In this document: positions 25,608 to 35,404 of the stretch, in pieces
How the letters are laid out: each line of letters starts with the position of its first letter
Position numbering within the stretch: position 1 is the first letter of the stretch
Source of the DNA: Nitrosomonas sp.
GTDB lineage: Bacteria > Pseudomonadota > Gammaproteobacteria > Burkholderiales > Nitrosomonadaceae
Assembly: GCA_008015565.1 (NCBI GenBank)
Contig: SSFV01000021.1
Coordinates: 1-35,423 of the forward strand
Direction of reading: 5' to 3'
DNA: 35,423 nucleotides
Notes under the pieces: model-generated
What the model was told of the DNA's origin: nothing
Seen by the model: the letters and a program-made list of their open reading frames with translations, nothing else
Database searches by the model: none
Translations under genes and position numbers: made by a program

Positions 25608-26603
25608 ATGGCTTTCAAAACATGGTTGATAACAATTCTTTTAGCAACATGTTTCTTCATCGGTAATAATGTACTGGCGGAAAAAACCTTGCTCAATGTT
25701 TCTTATGATCCGACCCGTGAGTTGTATCAAGAATTTAATGCTGCTTTTATCAAATACTGGCAGGAAAAAAACAACGAAAAAGTAATCATCCAACAATCTC
25801 ATGGCGGTTCTGGCAAACAAACAAGATCTGTTATTGATGGTTTGCAAGCCGATGTTGTTACCCTGGCCTTGGCCCACGATATCAATGCCATTGCTGAGGC
25901 CAAGCTGTTGCCGGAAGATTGGCAGACGCGCTTAGCGCTTAATAGCACACCTTATACTTCGACTATCATTTTTTTAGTGCGTAAAGGCAATCCCAAGCAA
26001 ATTAAAGATTGGGATGATCTAGCGCGCCCGGATGTATCGGTCGTTACACCGAATCCCAAAACTTCGGGAGGTGCAAAATGGAATTATCTGGCAGCATGGG
26101 AATATGGCAAGCGGCATTATGGCGCCGATAAAGTAAAAGAATTTGTTAGAAACATCTACAAAAATGTACTTGCCCTGGATTCTAGTACGCGCGGCTCGAC
26201 CACAACATTTGTGGAGCGGGGTATTGGCGATGTATTAATCAGCTGGGAAAAAGAAGCGTTTCTGGTGCTCAAAGAACAGGGTATGGATAAATTCCAAGTG
26301 GTCATTCCATCGCTGAGTATTCTGGCCGAGCCGCCTGTTGCTGTCATTGACAAGGTGGTTGACAACAAAGGAACACGCGAGGTTGCTGAAGCTTACCTTG
26401 AATATTTGTATTCAGAAGAAGGCCAAGAGATCGCTGCCAAGCACTTTTATCGTCCAAACAATACTAAGATAGCCGAAAAACATGCCAGTAAATTTCCTCA
26501 AATCGAATTATTCAAAATCGACGATGCTTTTGGCGGTTGGCGAAATGCGCATAAAACGCATTTTGCCGATGGCGGTACGTTTGATCAAATTCATTTAGAG
26601 TGA
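25608..26603 (+). CDS. sbp: Sulfate/thiosulfate-type periplasmic binding protein
   Basis: The product has 331 residues from the ATG at 25608, directly after GGAGG; a frame extension to 25578 adds ten residues before the signal and is unlikely. The signal peptide (hydrophobic 6-23) is cut near LAEK. The mature protein shows the Sbp/CysP motifs: [63 protein letters not shown], and RPNNTKI near the end. It binds sulfate or a related oxyanion for an ABC importer. The importer genes (cysT, cysW, cysA) are not here: the next gene is on the opposite strand. Partnership with the porin upstream is inferred from position. Confidence 0.92.
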   Translation: MAFKTWLITILLATCFFIGNNVLAEKTLLNVSYDPTRELYQEFNAAFIKYWQEKNNEKVIIQQSHGGSGKQTRSVIDGLQADVVTLALAHDINAIAEAKLLPEDWQTRLALNSTPYTSTIIFLVRKGNPKQIKDWDDLARPDVSVVTPNPKTSGGAKWNYLAAWEYGKRHYGADKVKEFVRNIYKNVLALDSSTRGSTTTFVERGIGDVLISWEKEAFLVLKEQGMDKFQVVIPSLSILAEPPVAVIDKVVDNKGTREVAEAYLEYLYSEEGQEIAAKHFYRPNNTKIAEKHASKFPQIELFKIDDAFGGWRNAHKTHFADGGTFDQIHLE

Positions 26604-26638
26604 ATTTTCTGCGGCCCACAGACCGATTTTATGGCTTT

Positions 26639-28348
26639 TTAGGTCATATGCGGTGCGTGTGACAGCGGTTCCGCAACACCATTGGCAAGAATGAATACAC
26701 GATCAGCGGCATTGATCACCGCCGGTTGATGTGAAACTGCAATAATTGTGAGATTGTTCGACAATTTTTGCAGTGTTTCGCAGATAGTTCGTTCGCTTTC
26801 TGGATCCAGTGCGCTAGTTGGTTCATCAAGGATTAGAAATGATGGATTGTGCGCGAGTGCACGGGCGATCGCAATACGTTGTCTTTGCCCGCCGGAAAGC
26901 AATCCGCCACGTTCCCCTACAACAGTTTGCAGGCCTTCTGGAAAAGCATTGACAAAATCCCATGCGCCGGCTTGGCGTAACGCCCGTTCTGCATCTTCAG
27001 CTGTGAGTGCTGGCTCTCCGACGAGAATATTGTTCATTACCGTATCATGCAACAAAATAGTATCTTGCGACACATAACCAATCATATGGCGCCATTGGCG
27101 CAAATTGATGTCGTGCAAAGATATGCCATCGATCTGGACTTCTCCTGCTTGTGGTTCGGTTAATCCGCATAGCAGATCTAGTAGAGTACTTTTGCCGACA
27201 CCGGATGGTCCCATCACAGCAGTAAATGAGTTGATGGGTATTTCGATATTCAAATCTTTGAAAATGGATTTTTGACCATAATCAAACTTGACATGCTTTA
27301 GGTTGATACCTTGTAGCAATGTTGGTGTAAGTGTTCCAGTTGCTCTTTCTGAAGCTGCGCGGGCATCTTCGGCAGCTTTGCGCAGGGCCCAGTAGGCGCT
27401 TTCCTGCGCGGCGAGCTGCTGGTGCCGGCGCTGGGTTTTGTTCAACAATCCCAAGATGCGCGTGAGCAGGAAAACCATCAACATCACTTCCGGTAGAGAT
27501 AATTCCCAGATTACCAGCGCGATATACAAGCCACTGGCAGTTAAAGCCGCGAGGATGGGTTCTTGCAATGCAGTTAAAGCCGCTCTGTTCATCACTTCAC
27601 GGCGAGTGGCCTTTTCCAGTTGCTGCGTTTGCTCGCGCAAAATCGCATCGGCTACATTATCGCGTGCCATGGCTTTGAGAGATTTTACCGAACTTAATAC
27701 ATCGGACAGATAAGTCAACAGATAGCGCAGCAGATGAGTTTGCTTTGTGCCTGCGCGGCGTGTCGCACTGACCAGCCGATTGAGCACGACTAATAAGAAC
27801 AGACCGATGACTAGCGAAGCGAGTGTAGCTTCCCAAGAGATAAATAATGCGACAATGGCATACACCAGAACTTGAATGGCAAGTGCTAGGACGTTGACGC
27901 TATGTTCGAAACCGTTAGCCGCACGATAGGCTTCGGAAGCAATCGAGTTCGCGAGTGAACCGACCGGCTGGCGCAAATAATATTGCCAACGGCTAGCCAG
28001 TAATGCTTCGATCAAATCCAAACGCAATGCCGTTGCTACATGGGCAACGGTGTAACCGACCTGACGATTGGCTAATAGCAACACCACTCCCTTGAAAAAC
28101 ATTCCGCCGACAATAATGATTAAAATAGTATCGAGTGTAGGATCAATACCGATGTTTTGCAGTGCTTGCTCCATGAATTTACCGATACCGGAATCCTTCG
28201 ATTCTCCCGATTCTCCCACAGCAATCGACAATAAGGGCAGTAGTGCGGTCAAGCTTAGTCCTTCAGCAATGCCGGCAACGAGCAATGCAATCAGCACAAA
28301 TACGCTGCGCCGTGGAAAAACCATGATGTACGTGAATAAAGTACGCAT
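26639..28348 (-). CDS. ABC transporter, fused membrane and ATPase domains (exporter type)
   Basis: The product has 569 residues. Six membrane helices cover about 1-300 (for example [20 protein letters not shown] and [16 protein letters not shown]). The ATPase domain has Walker [10 protein letters not shown] (380-388), Q-loop YVSQDT, signature LSGGQRQR (484-491), Walker B FLILDEP (504-510) and the switch His540. This half-transporter architecture works as a homodimer, exporting lipids, peptides or drugs; the substrate is not visible. Neighbours on the same strand (aldolase, lolDC) do not define it, and the gap to the aldolase gene is 86 bases. It is convergent with the sulfate-binding gene. 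Confidence 0.9.
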   Translation of the reverse strand: MRTLFTYIMVFPRRSVFVLIALLVAGIAEGLSLTALLPLLSIAVGESGESKDSGIGKFMEQALQNIGIDPTLDTILIIIVGGMFFKGVVLLLANRQVGYTVAHVATALRLDLIEALLASRWQYYLRQPVGSLANSIASEAYRAANGFEHSVNVLALAIQVLVYAIVALFISWEATLASLVIGLFLLVVLNRLVSATRRAGTKQTHLLRYLLTYLSDVLSSVKSLKAMARDNVADAILREQTQQLEKATRREVMNRAALTALQEPILAALTASGLYIALVIWELSLPEVMLMVFLLTRILGLLNKTQRRHQQLAAQESAYWALRKAAEDARAASERATGTLTPTLLQGINLKHVKFDYGQKSIFKDLNIEIPINSFTAVMGPSGVGKSTLLDLLCGLTEPQAGEVQIDGISLHDINLRQWRHMIGYVSQDTILLHDTVMNNILVGEPALTAEDAERALRQAGAWDFVNAFPEGLQTVVGERGGLLSGGQRQRIAIARALAHNPSFLILDEPTSALDPESERTICETLQKLSNNLTIIAVSHQPAVINAADRVFILANGVAEPLSHAPHMT

Positions 28349-28434
28349 ACAAGGATTAAAAAAGTGGATCAGCCATCAGTTATTTTGATTGCGATGGGAG
28401 TGAATCAATTTCAAAGTGTATTTCTTACAATTGC

Positions 28435-29484
28435 TTAGGCAATGGTCACGGCCTCAGATGAATAAACATCCTGAATGGCATTCAACAGCTTGACGCCTTC
28501 TGCAAACGGCTTCTGAAACGCCTTGCGCCCGGAAATCAATCCCATACCGCCTGCGCGTTTATTAATGACTGCCGTTCGCACCGCCTGATGCAGATCATCA
28601 CTGCCGGATTCTCCTCCAGAATTGATCATGCCAATTCGCCCCATATAGCAATTGGCGACCTGATAGCGCACGAGATCAATCGGATGGTCGCTGGTCAACT
28701 CACTGTAAACTTTGGCATGGGTTTTGCCAAATTTAATAGCATTATAACCGCCATTGTTAGTAGCCATCTTTTGTTTGACAATGTCGGCGCCAATGGTCAC
28801 TGCCAAATGATTGGCTTGGCCGGTCAGATCAGCGCTCACATGGTAATCCTGATCAGCGGTTTTAAATGCGGCGTTGCGCGTATAGGCCCATAATATGGTA
28901 ACCATGCCGAGGCTATGCGCATGTTCGAATGCTTGAGAGACTTCCTGAATCTGGCGGCGTGATTCTTCGGAGCCAAAAAAAACCGTTGCGCCGACTGCGC
29001 AAGCACCCATATCGAAAGCCTGGTTCACGCTAGAAAAAAGCGTCTGATCGAATTTATTGGGGTATGTTAATAATTCATTGTGGTTAATTTTGAGAATCAT
29101 TGGAATCTTATGTGCGTATCGGCGTGCCACTGCTGCTAGTACTCCCAGCGTGGAAGCTACGCCATTGCAGCCTCCTTCAATTGCAAGTTCAACAATGTGC
29201 CGGGGATCGAAAAACATGGGATTGGGTGCAAATGAAGCGCCTGCGGAATGTTCAACACCTTGATCCACCGGCAACAGAGACAAATAACCGGTGCCCGCCA
29301 ACCGCCCATGGTTAAACAGTAATTGCAGATTGCGCAAGACACTGGGTTTGCGATCGCTCAAAGCCATTACGCGATCGACAAAATCGGTCCCTGGTACCTG
29401 TAAGCTGCTCTTGGGTATGGTGTTACATACATGTTGGAGAAGAAAATCACTTTCATTGCCTAGAATTGTCGTAATGTTTGTCAT
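28435..29484 (-). CDS. fbaB: Class I fructose-bisphosphate aldolase (FbaB/DhnA type)
   Basis: This aldolase cleaves fructose 1,6-bisphosphate to two triose phosphates through a Schiff base. From the ATG at 29484 (GAGG five bases before) it has 349 residues. Family segments: [20 protein letters not shown] (69-88), [18 protein letters not shown], and [15 protein letters not shown], where Lys237 is the likely Schiff-base residue. Near the end are the phosphate-binding MINSGGESG and [13 protein letters not shown]. The frame is open upstream to 29598, but the extra residues are unrelated to the family and overlap the promoter gap. It follows lolD by 89 bases. Confidence 0.95.
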   Translation of the reverse strand: MTNITTILGNESDFLLQHVCNTIPKSSLQVPGTDFVDRVMALSDRKPSVLRNLQLLFNHGRLAGTGYLSLLPVDQGVEHSAGASFAPNPMFFDPRHIVELAIEGGCNGVASTLGVLAAVARRYAHKIPMILKINHNELLTYPNKFDQTLFSSVNQAFDMGACAVGATVFFGSEESRRQIQEVSQAFEHAHSLGMVTILWAYTRNAAFKTADQDYHVSADLTGQANHLAVTIGADIVKQKMATNNGGYNAIKFGKTHAKVYSELTSDHPIDLVRYQVANCYMGRIGMINSGGESGSDDLHQAVRTAVINKRAGGMGLISGRKAFQKPFAEGVKLLNAIQDVYSSEAVTIA

Positions 29485-29573
29485 TTTTACCTCGCTTAGA
29501 ATGATTGTCACATTGTTTATTGATACATTGAATTTTCGGCTGCTACTCTGGACTGCCATGTAATGGACGGTAT

Positions 29574-30266
29574 TCATTGTGCAAGCGTAATATCGCACAA
29601 AACACCGTCGATGAGTTGCTTGACCTGCTGCGCGCGATTTGCCAGTCCGGCATCGTGTGTCACGATGATCAAGCTGGCGTTGACTTTATGATTCAGTTCC
29701 AACATTAAGTCAAAAACTGCTTCGGCAGTGTGGCGGTCAAGGTTACCGGTTGGTTCATCAGCCAATATGCATGCCGGCTGTGTCACCAGGGCGCGGGCAA
29801 CGGCTGCACGCTGGCGCTCACCGCCGGATAATTCTCCTGGTGTATGCGTCAGGCGATGACCCAAGCCAACTTGCTGCAAAATATCGGCCGCCCGGTCATA
29901 CGCTTCCTGGTTCGGGAGACGGCGGATGAGTAATGGCATGGCGACATTCTCCAGTGCGCTGAATTCAGGCAGCAAATGGTGAAATTGGTAAATGAAGCCC
30001 AGCGAGCTATTGCGTAAGCGGCATCTGTTTTCTTCATTGATATTGGCGATATCCTGCCCGAGTATCTTGATTTCTCCGCTGGTGGGCGCATCTAATCCAC
30101 CCAGAACATGTAGCAACGTGCTTTTACCCGATCCTGATGCACCCACAATGGCGACCATATTGCCTTTGGCCAGCGTCAGGTTTACGCCCTTTAATACCGG
30201 AACGGTTACATCGCCTTGAGAAAATTGCTTAAATAAATTGCAGCAAGTGATTACGGTATCATTCAT
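29574..30266 (-). CDS. lolD: Lipoprotein-releasing ABC transporter ATP-binding protein LolD
   Basis: LolD powers release of outer-membrane lipoproteins from the inner membrane to the carrier LolA. The 230-residue ATPase has Walker [10 protein letters not shown] (42-50), the Q-loop [18 protein letters not shown] (91-108, the QFHHLLPEF form being characteristic of LolD), signature LSGGERQR (146-153) and Walker [14 protein letters not shown] (165-177). The start overlaps the end of lolC by 8 bases, so translation is coupled. Confidence 0.95.
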   Translation of the reverse strand: MNDTVITCCNLFKQFSQGDVTVPVLKGVNLTLAKGNMVAIVGASGSGKSTLLHVLGGLDAPTSGEIKILGQDIANINEENRCRLRNSSLGFIYQFHHLLPEFSALENVAMPLLIRRLPNQEAYDRAADILQQVGLGHRLTHTPGELSGGERQRAAVARALVTQPACILADEPTGNLDRHTAEAVFDLMLELNHKVNASLIIVTHDAGLANRAQQVKQLIDGVLCDITLAQ

Positions 30267-31506
30267 AACGCAGCGCCTCCGCAGGATTTACCTTAGACGC
30301 CCGGTAGCTGGGATAAATGGTTGCCAATAAGCTCAAAACAAATGAGGTGATGGCGACTGCCGTGATATCCGTCATTTGCGGGTCGGTTGGAATTTCACTG
30401 ATGTAATACACTTCGCGCGATAAGAATTGAACATTGAATATATTCTCGATAAAAGCAACCACATCACCTACATTGTAAGCCAATAACATACCGCCGGTGA
30501 CTCCAAGAAGCGTTCCAAAAACACCAATAAACGTTCCCTGTACAATAAAAATTTTCATGATACTGCGCGGACTGGCGCCTAAGGTTCGTAAAATGGCAAT
30601 ATCCGATTGCTTATCAGTTACTGCCATCACTAATGTCGATACGATGTTGAATGCCGCAACTGCAATAATCAATGCCAATATCAGTGACAGCATGCGTTTT
30701 TCGATCTGAATGGCACGAAAATAATTGGCATGCTGCCTGGTCCAGTCGCTAATGTAGCTGTCAATTGACAGCATAGCCGGCAATTCTTGAACTACTTTGG
30801 GTGCTTGAAACAAGTCTTGCAGTTTTAATCGTATGCCCGATACGTCGTCGTTTTCCATACGATATAGTTTTTGCGCGTCAAACATATGAATCAGCACTAA
30901 ACCGGAATCGTACTCAAAATGTCCGACTTCAAAAATACCTACTACGGTAAATTGCTTCAATCGAGGCAAAATACCTGCAGGCGTAACTTGCCCCTGCGGT
31001 GAAATCAAGACGATCTTGTCACCCACAAAAGTGCCTAATGTACGTGCCAGTTCCATGCCGATCACGATACCAAAGGCTCCCGGTACCAAATCATCGAGTT
31101 CTCCGCTAACCATAGTTCTTGTAAAATTGGCCACTTTATCTTCCGCTGCAGGTAAAATACCACGCACGATAACACCTTGCACAACTTGATTGTGCGATAG
31201 CATGCCTTGAGCGTTGACATAAGGCGCAGCCGCTTCTACTGCTGGATGTTTACTCGCTTCTTCCGCCGTTTGTTGCCAATGGTGCAAATTGCCTTGCAGA
31301 CTGCCGATCTGGACGTGCGATGCAACACCCAGAATGCGCGTACGGACTTCTTTCTGAAAACCGTTCATGACTGACATGACAGTGATCAGGGCGGTCATGC
31401 CTAGCGTAATGCCCATCAAAGAAATGAGTGAAATGAATGAGATGAAATGGTTGCGTTTTTTGGCGCGCGTATAACGCAAGCCGATGAATAGTTCATAAGG
31501 GGACAC
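30259..31506 (-). CDS. lolC: Lipoprotein-releasing ABC transporter permease LolC/E
   Basis: The product has 415 residues. An N-terminal helix ([21 protein letters not shown]) is followed by a large periplasmic domain (about 45-265) and three further helices at the C-terminus (around [20 protein letters not shown], then [21 protein letters not shown], then [17 protein letters not shown]). The end [16 protein letters not shown] is the FtsX-family signature. Only one permease gene is present next to lolD, so the complex may be a homodimer (LolF-like) or use a LolE encoded elsewhere. The 687-base gap upstream should contain the promoter. Confidence 0.93.
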   Translation of the reverse strand: MSPYELFIGLRYTRAKKRNHFISFISLISLMGITLGMTALITVMSVMNGFQKEVRTRILGVASHVQIGSLQGNLHHWQQTAEEASKHPAVEAAAPYVNAQGMLSHNQVVQGVIVRGILPAAEDKVANFTRTMVSGELDDLVPGAFGIVIGMELARTLGTFVGDKIVLISPQGQVTPAGILPRLKQFTVVGIFEVGHFEYDSGLVLIHMFDAQKLYRMENDDVSGIRLKLQDLFQAPKVVQELPAMLSIDSYISDWTRQHANYFRAIQIEKRMLSLILALIIAVAAFNIVSTLVMAVTDKQSDIAILRTLGASPRSIMKIFIVQGTFIGVFGTLLGVTGGMLLAYNVGDVVAFIENIFNVQFLSREVYYISEIPTDPQMTDITAVAITSFVLSLLATIYPSYRASKVNPAEALRYE

Positions 31507-31855
31507 GAGTGATCTACCGGTAGTAATTGTTTATCTACGAAGTTTGCCACAATTGGGCGGCACTTCACAAATCAACAACCGAATTGATGTATGTTTTCTA
31601 CTGTTTTACAGGCACCGGCATTCAAAGCATAACTGAGCATTAGCGGCGCTTAGTTAGGTTTGAGTAATCCCCTTCACTTTGCCTTTTGGAATAGGCAATG
31701 ATTCCATTGGTTTTACTTATGCCACCAGCTTTCATTGGAACTGGAGCGCCGTTTATAACGGTCTCTGCTCAGTAATGGCTGTCTGCTTATCAAATGGCAA
31801 ACCGATTTTTTATAAACTTAACTTATCGTCTTATTTGTCATAAGATTTTTTGTAT

Positions 31856-31878
31856 TATCCACAATTTCTGTGGATAAC
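31856..31878. promoter_or_regulatory. Two perfect DnaA boxes in inverted orientation
   Basis: TTATCCACA (31856-31864) and TGTGGATAA (31870-31878) both match the consensus DnaA box TTATNCACA exactly and face each other across 5 bases, within AT-rich DNA. The same 23 bases also form a perfect hairpin. A further single TTATCCACA occurs inside the acyltransferase gene (near 12303), so isolated copies arise by chance. A role in DnaA binding is inference. Confidence 0.5.
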
Positions 31879-32124
31879 TTTGTTAATAACTAGATGGATT
31901 TGATGGCTAAATCATATATTTCTAAGGGTTTTTCCTAGGTTGATTAATTAGTTAACACTCGAATTATTGTTTTATTATCAATGGGTTGTGGTTCCAGTAA
32001 ATAATCATGCCGATATTTCCAAACAATTATTTACTTTTCAAGCAAATTGTGGATTGTTTGAGTAATCAGAAAAAGCGAAATCTGCGAATAAAGCTATGGG
32101 ATTAGCCAATCGCAAAACTTGTTG

Positions 32125-32161
32125 TTGCATTGGTTATAAAGTCCTGACATGGCCAATGCAA
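32125..32161 (-). terminator. Stem-loop downstream of the coiled-coil gene
   Basis: TTGCATTGG (32125-32133) and CCAATGCAA (32153-32161) are perfect 9-bp arms with a 19-base loop, beginning about 32 bases after the stop on the minus strand. No T-tract follows, so it is a possible transcript-end structure rather than a classical intrinsic terminator. Confidence 0.35.
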
Positions 32162-32193
32162 GTTACGGATATGTAATTGATGAATCTTGTGAA

Positions 32194-34038
32194 TCAATAC
32201 TTGGCGCCGGAAACAGCTCTGTTACGGGAGCATTCGGCAGCTGCGATTTCAGCGCGAATTCTTGCTGTGGCTGCAGCAGTTGCTTCTTTGTCAGCTTGAG
32301 AGCGTGCATAGAGCGCTTCTTTAGCCATCACTTCAACTGCTTCACGTTCTGTTGCGGCTTCCAATGCTTTTGATTCTAAAGCAATGCGTTCCTGTATGGC
32401 AACGAGCGCGGCAGATTCCGTTCTGGCTTTTTCCAAAGCGATCTTAGTGGCTGCCTTTTCAGCTTCAAGCTGTGCTTTAGCTTTGTTGGTGGCGATTATT
32501 TTTGCCTGTGCCCGTGTTATCGCTAATCCGGTAATTTTTTGCTCAATCTCAAGCCGTTCGGCTACGGCTTGTTTTGCATCCATCAATGCTTTAGCGCGGT
32601 TTTTTGCATCATCTAACAAGTGTTGTTCCAGTTCGGCTTTAGTCTTTGTTTCTTGTGTGGCAAGCTCATCCATCTGCATTTTTGCTTCAGCAACGGTTTT
32701 CAACCGTAGTTCTGTTTCTGCTTTAAGCTTAGCTGCTTTTTGTGCGGCGATTTCAGCTTCTTTGCGTGCTTCGACTTGTTTCATGGCTTTCTCTTCGGCC
32801 TTAATGCGTTTTTGATATTCTTTGGTTGCTGCGTTTTCGGCCTTTTCTCTTTCAATGGCAATCGCAGTTGCTTGTGTTTCAGTTAATAGCGCTGCTTCTG
32901 CCGCGGAGCATGCATCAGTTTCGATTTGCACGCGTCTATTGCTTTCTTCAAGTAATTTGGATTCAGCCATGAGGCGGTCCTGGATTGCTTTGGTCGCAGC
33001 ATCCTCATTAGCGATAATCGTTTCTGCAATCTCAGCGGCTACTTGTTCGGCATCAGCCCGGTCCCGTGCAGCAATGGTGGCTTGTGTGTCTAATGCAGCA
33101 CGTTTTCTTGCTTGCTCTGCTGCGCGTGTTTCTGCTTCGGCTTTATTCATTGCAGCTTGGGTGGCGGCCGCTTCGGCTTGAATTTTTTCTTCTTCCGCTG
33201 TTGTTGCTTTCTTTTCGGCATCAAGGCGCGTTGTTGCTTGTAATACTGCTTGAGCTTCTAACCGGATTCGAGTTTGTATTTCTTCAAGGAGTTGATTGTC
33301 AGCTTCTTCACGCGCTTTGGCTAGCGCTATGATTCTTTGCGATTCTTGAATTTTTACATGAGCGGCCATGGTTGCGTTCGTTTCAGCTTCAATAGCTGCG
33401 AGAGCAATTAAGCGGGCTTGTTCTGCTGCTTTAGCGCTATTTAAGGCAGCTTCAGCTGCTTCTGTTTCTTTTAATGCCGCAGCATGGATTTGTTCGAGCG
33501 CAATTGTTTCCTGTTGAACCCGTTTGTGCTTTTTCTCAACGATAGCCGCCTCGGCTTTGATCTTCGCTTCAAGCAGAACGCTTAAGGCCTTTTCCGCTCT
33601 GCATTTTTCATCCGCAAGGTGTTTGGCTTTGATCTCCAGCTCATAGCGGGCATTGGCCTCTTCAGTGGCAAGCGCTTCTGCTTTAGCTCTGCTCCGAGCC
33701 TGCTCGGTCGCAAGGGTTTCAGCCTGGATTCTGGCTTCGGCTGCGATTCTCGCATTGGCTTCGGCGCGTGCTCTGGCTTCGGCAGCGACACGAGCGACTC
33801 TCTCCGCTTCAATCCGTTTCTGCGCTTCTTTAATAGCGCGATCTTCCGCATTCAAGCGATCGCGATAAGCCGTTTCAAGCTGTTGCTTGATGCCTTGAAT
33901 GAGCGAAGTTTGCTGATCTGCGTCAAAAGAGTCATCTAATTGATGCTCGTTGCTTAACGCAATAACTTCATTGTCATCGTGAGGTTCTGACGATGAGATT
34001 TTGCGCAGCGAACTTAATAAACGCGACTTGAATGTCAT
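32194..34038 (-). CDS. Giant tandem-repeat coiled-coil protein (39 x 14 residues)
   Basis: The product has 614 residues, is not a family I recognise, and its function is unknown. Residues 1-60 are a separate head: an amphipathic basic start (MTFKSRLLSSLRKIS) and an acidic, probably disordered part. Residues 61-606 divide exactly into 39 units of 14 residues, with no gap or insertion. The pattern is R/K at position 1, Ala frequent at 4, Glu/Asp at 5, Ala (or Ile/Leu) at 8, and often Ala at 12. The last 8 residues (RAVSGAKY) start a fortieth unit. Fourteen is two heptads, so one unbroken Ala-rich coiled coil is expected. There is no signal peptide, membrane helix or proline in the repeat part. 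It lies 227 bases after fliR on the same strand; a cytoskeletal, scaffold or motility role is inference. Confidence 0.85.
   Translation of the reverse strand: MTFKSRLLSSLRKISSSEPHDDNEVIALSNEHQLDDSFDADQQTSLIQGIKQQLETAYRDRLNAEDRAIKEAQKRIEAERVARVAAEARARAEANARIAAEARIQAETLATEQARSRAKAEALATEEANARYELEIKAKHLADEKCRAEKALSVLLEAKIKAEAAIVEKKHKRVQQETIALEQIHAAALKETEAAEAALNSAKAAEQARLIALAAIEAETNATMAAHVKIQESQRIIALAKAREEADNQLLEEIQTRIRLEAQAVLQATTRLDAEKKATTAEEEKIQAEAAATQAAMNKAEAETRAAEQARKRAALDTQATIAARDRADAEQVAAEIAETIIANEDAATKAIQDRLMAESKLLEESNRRVQIETDACSAAEAALLTETQATAIAIEREKAENAATKEYQKRIKAEEKAMKQVEARKEAEIAAQKAAKLKAETELRLKTVAEAKMQMDELATQETKTKAELEQHLLDDAKNRAKALMDAKQAVAERLEIEQKITGLAITRAQAKIIATNKAKAQLEAEKAATKIALEKARTESAALVAIQERIALESKALEAATEREAVEVMAKEALYARSQADKEATAAATARIRAEIAAAECSRNRAVSGAKY
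32221..33858 (-). repeat. 39 degenerate 42-bp coding repeats
   Basis: This stretch codes for the 39 consecutive 14-residue units of the coiled-coil protein. By hand count, position 1 is Arg or Lys in 33 units, position 5 is Glu or Asp in 35, and position 8 is Ala in 31 and Ile or Leu in the other 8. The units differ too much in DNA to look like recent duplications, yet every one is exactly 14 codons. Confidence 0.85.
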
Positions 34039-34265
34039 AAGTTATTAATTAAAGCTAAAGAATACTTGATGTTCATGCTACTGATAATTGCGCATCAGTA
34101 AATGGTGACTTTAACAATTTTTAATTAGAAACCTAACGATGAAAAAGCGGGGAAATAGCATCTGTTTATAAATAATGAAGAAAAGTTCTAAAGCAGATGC
34201 AGATTGCAGCCATTCAATATCGATGAAAATTACAGTAACAATTGATGAAATCCTAGCTTTTTTAT

Positions 34266-35066
34266 TTAGTAGGGCATGTTGATTTTGTCGATATTGAGTA
34301 TTCCCATCATAAAATTCAGTCCGTCGTGTACGAGATGTTCCAGAATCGGAGCATAAAAAGGCATGCTGAGTGCCAACACAAGAAGACCGATCGACAATGT
34401 CAGCGGAAAGCCCACGGCAAAAATGTTTAGTTGCGGTGCGGCACGTGTCAGAATACCTAGAGCAAGGTTAGTGATGAGAAGAGCGGTTAGAACGGGTAAT
34501 GATAATTGTAAACCCGATTTGAAAATTTCACTGCCCCAGTTGGCAAGTGTAGTGAATGTGGCAGCAGTGACGCTCTCCGGGCCGACTGGCAATGTGCTAA
34601 AGCTTTGTGAAATCAACGCAATCATTAATAAGTGACCGTCAATTGCCAAAAACGCCAAACTGGCAATTACTCCGAGAAAGCGGCCAATGATATCGATTTG
34701 ACCGGAGTTTTGCGGATCGAAGAAAATTGCAAAACCGAGACCCATCTGCAAGCCTATTAATTCACCGGCCATTTCTACTGCAACAAAAACAATGCGCATG
34801 ACGAATCCAATGGCAATTCCGATCAATACTTGTTGCAATAATATAATTAAACCCGTATCCGAGGCGGGATCAATATCTGGTAGTGATTTTTCAACTGTAG
34901 GTGCGACTAGGATGGTAAGCATGATTGCCAACCCTAATTTTACTCGTACTGGAACGCTAGGATTGCCAAGGATTGGAGCCGTTGCTATCAATGCCAGAAT
35001 TCTACTGAGCGGCCAGATATAAATTGCCAATAAGTTACTGAGCTCGGCAGTGGTAAAATTGATCAT
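34266..35066 (-). CDS. fliR: Flagellar biosynthetic protein FliR
   Basis: FliR is a membrane part of the flagellar type III export gate with FliP and FliQ. The 266-residue product has about six hydrophobic segments and the family regions RILALIATAPILGNPSVPVRVKLGLA (19-44), GELIGLQMGLGFAIFFDP and QLNIFAVGFPLTLSIGLLVL. It starts 52 bases after the fliQ stop. flhB, which follows fliR in many genomes, is not next; instead the coiled-coil gene comes after 227 bases. That gap contains one loose inverted repeat (GCATCTG / CAGATGC around 34159-34201) and no gene. Confidence 0.95.
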   Translation of the reverse strand: MINFTTAELSNLLAIYIWPLSRILALIATAPILGNPSVPVRVKLGLAIMLTILVAPTVEKSLPDIDPASDTGLIILLQQVLIGIAIGFVMRIVFVAVEMAGELIGLQMGLGFAIFFDPQNSGQIDIIGRFLGVIASLAFLAIDGHLLMIALISQSFSTLPVGPESVTAATFTTLANWGSEIFKSGLQLSLPVLTALLITNLALGILTRAAPQLNIFAVGFPLTLSIGLLVLALSMPFYAPILEHLVHDGLNFMMGILNIDKINMPY

Positions 35067-35118
35067 AGAAATGATTTATCCGGCCGGTGAGATCAACCAG
35101 CGTTTGACTTGGATGATG

Positions 35119-35391
35119 CTAACCAACTGCCAGCCAAGGAATGCTGGAAAATAGCCTTTGCATGTAATCCGTCATAATATTGATCATCCAAGGGCCAGCT
35201 AGCACCATAACTAGAAACATGACCAATAATTTGGGAATGAATGATAACGTCATTTCATTGATTTGCGTTGCCGCCTGGAAGATACTGACAATTAAGCCGG
35301 TTGCCAGAGCCGAGAGCAGCAGCGGGGCGGAAACCATGAATGTGATTTCAAGCGCCTGCCGGCCAATTGTCATTGCACTTTCTGGAGTCAT
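35119..35391 (-). CDS. fliQ: Flagellar biosynthetic protein FliQ
   Basis: FliQ is a small two-helix subunit of the flagellar export gate. The 90-residue product is full length. It starts MTPESAMTIGRQALEITFMV and has the conserved GLIVSIFQAATQINEMTLSFIPK between the helices, followed by LVMFLVMVLAGPWMINIM. AAGGAA lies 7 bases before the ATG. It sits 13 bases after the fliP stop and belongs to a fliP-fliQ-fliR operon. Confidence 0.96.
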   Translation of the reverse strand: MTPESAMTIGRQALEITFMVSAPLLLSALATGLIVSIFQAATQINEMTLSFIPKLLVMFLVMVLAGPWMINIMTDYMQRLFSSIPWLAVG

Positions 35392-35404
35392 AATTGAGTT
35401 CCTT

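Larger units (their letters stand above)
31507..32193. other. 687-base gap between lolC and the coiled-coil gene
   Basis: No gene can be supported. It contains a pair of DnaA boxes, an imperfect third one (about 32047-32055, TTGTGGATT), and a 9-bp stem-loop just after the coiled-coil gene. The part at 31790-32060 is very AT-rich. A short minus-strand frame (31640-31735, 31 codons, MKAGGISKTNGIIAYSKR) is open but lacks a ribosome-binding site. The region is both the end of the coiled-coil transcript and the start of lolCD. Confidence 0.45.

Noticed and set aside
32384..33332. Several long plus-strand frames of Ala/Ser/Cys- or Leu-rich residues
   Set aside because: They are shadows of the 42-bp periodic coiled-coil gene on the opposite strand. 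Repetitive Ala/Glu codons remove stops from the other frames.
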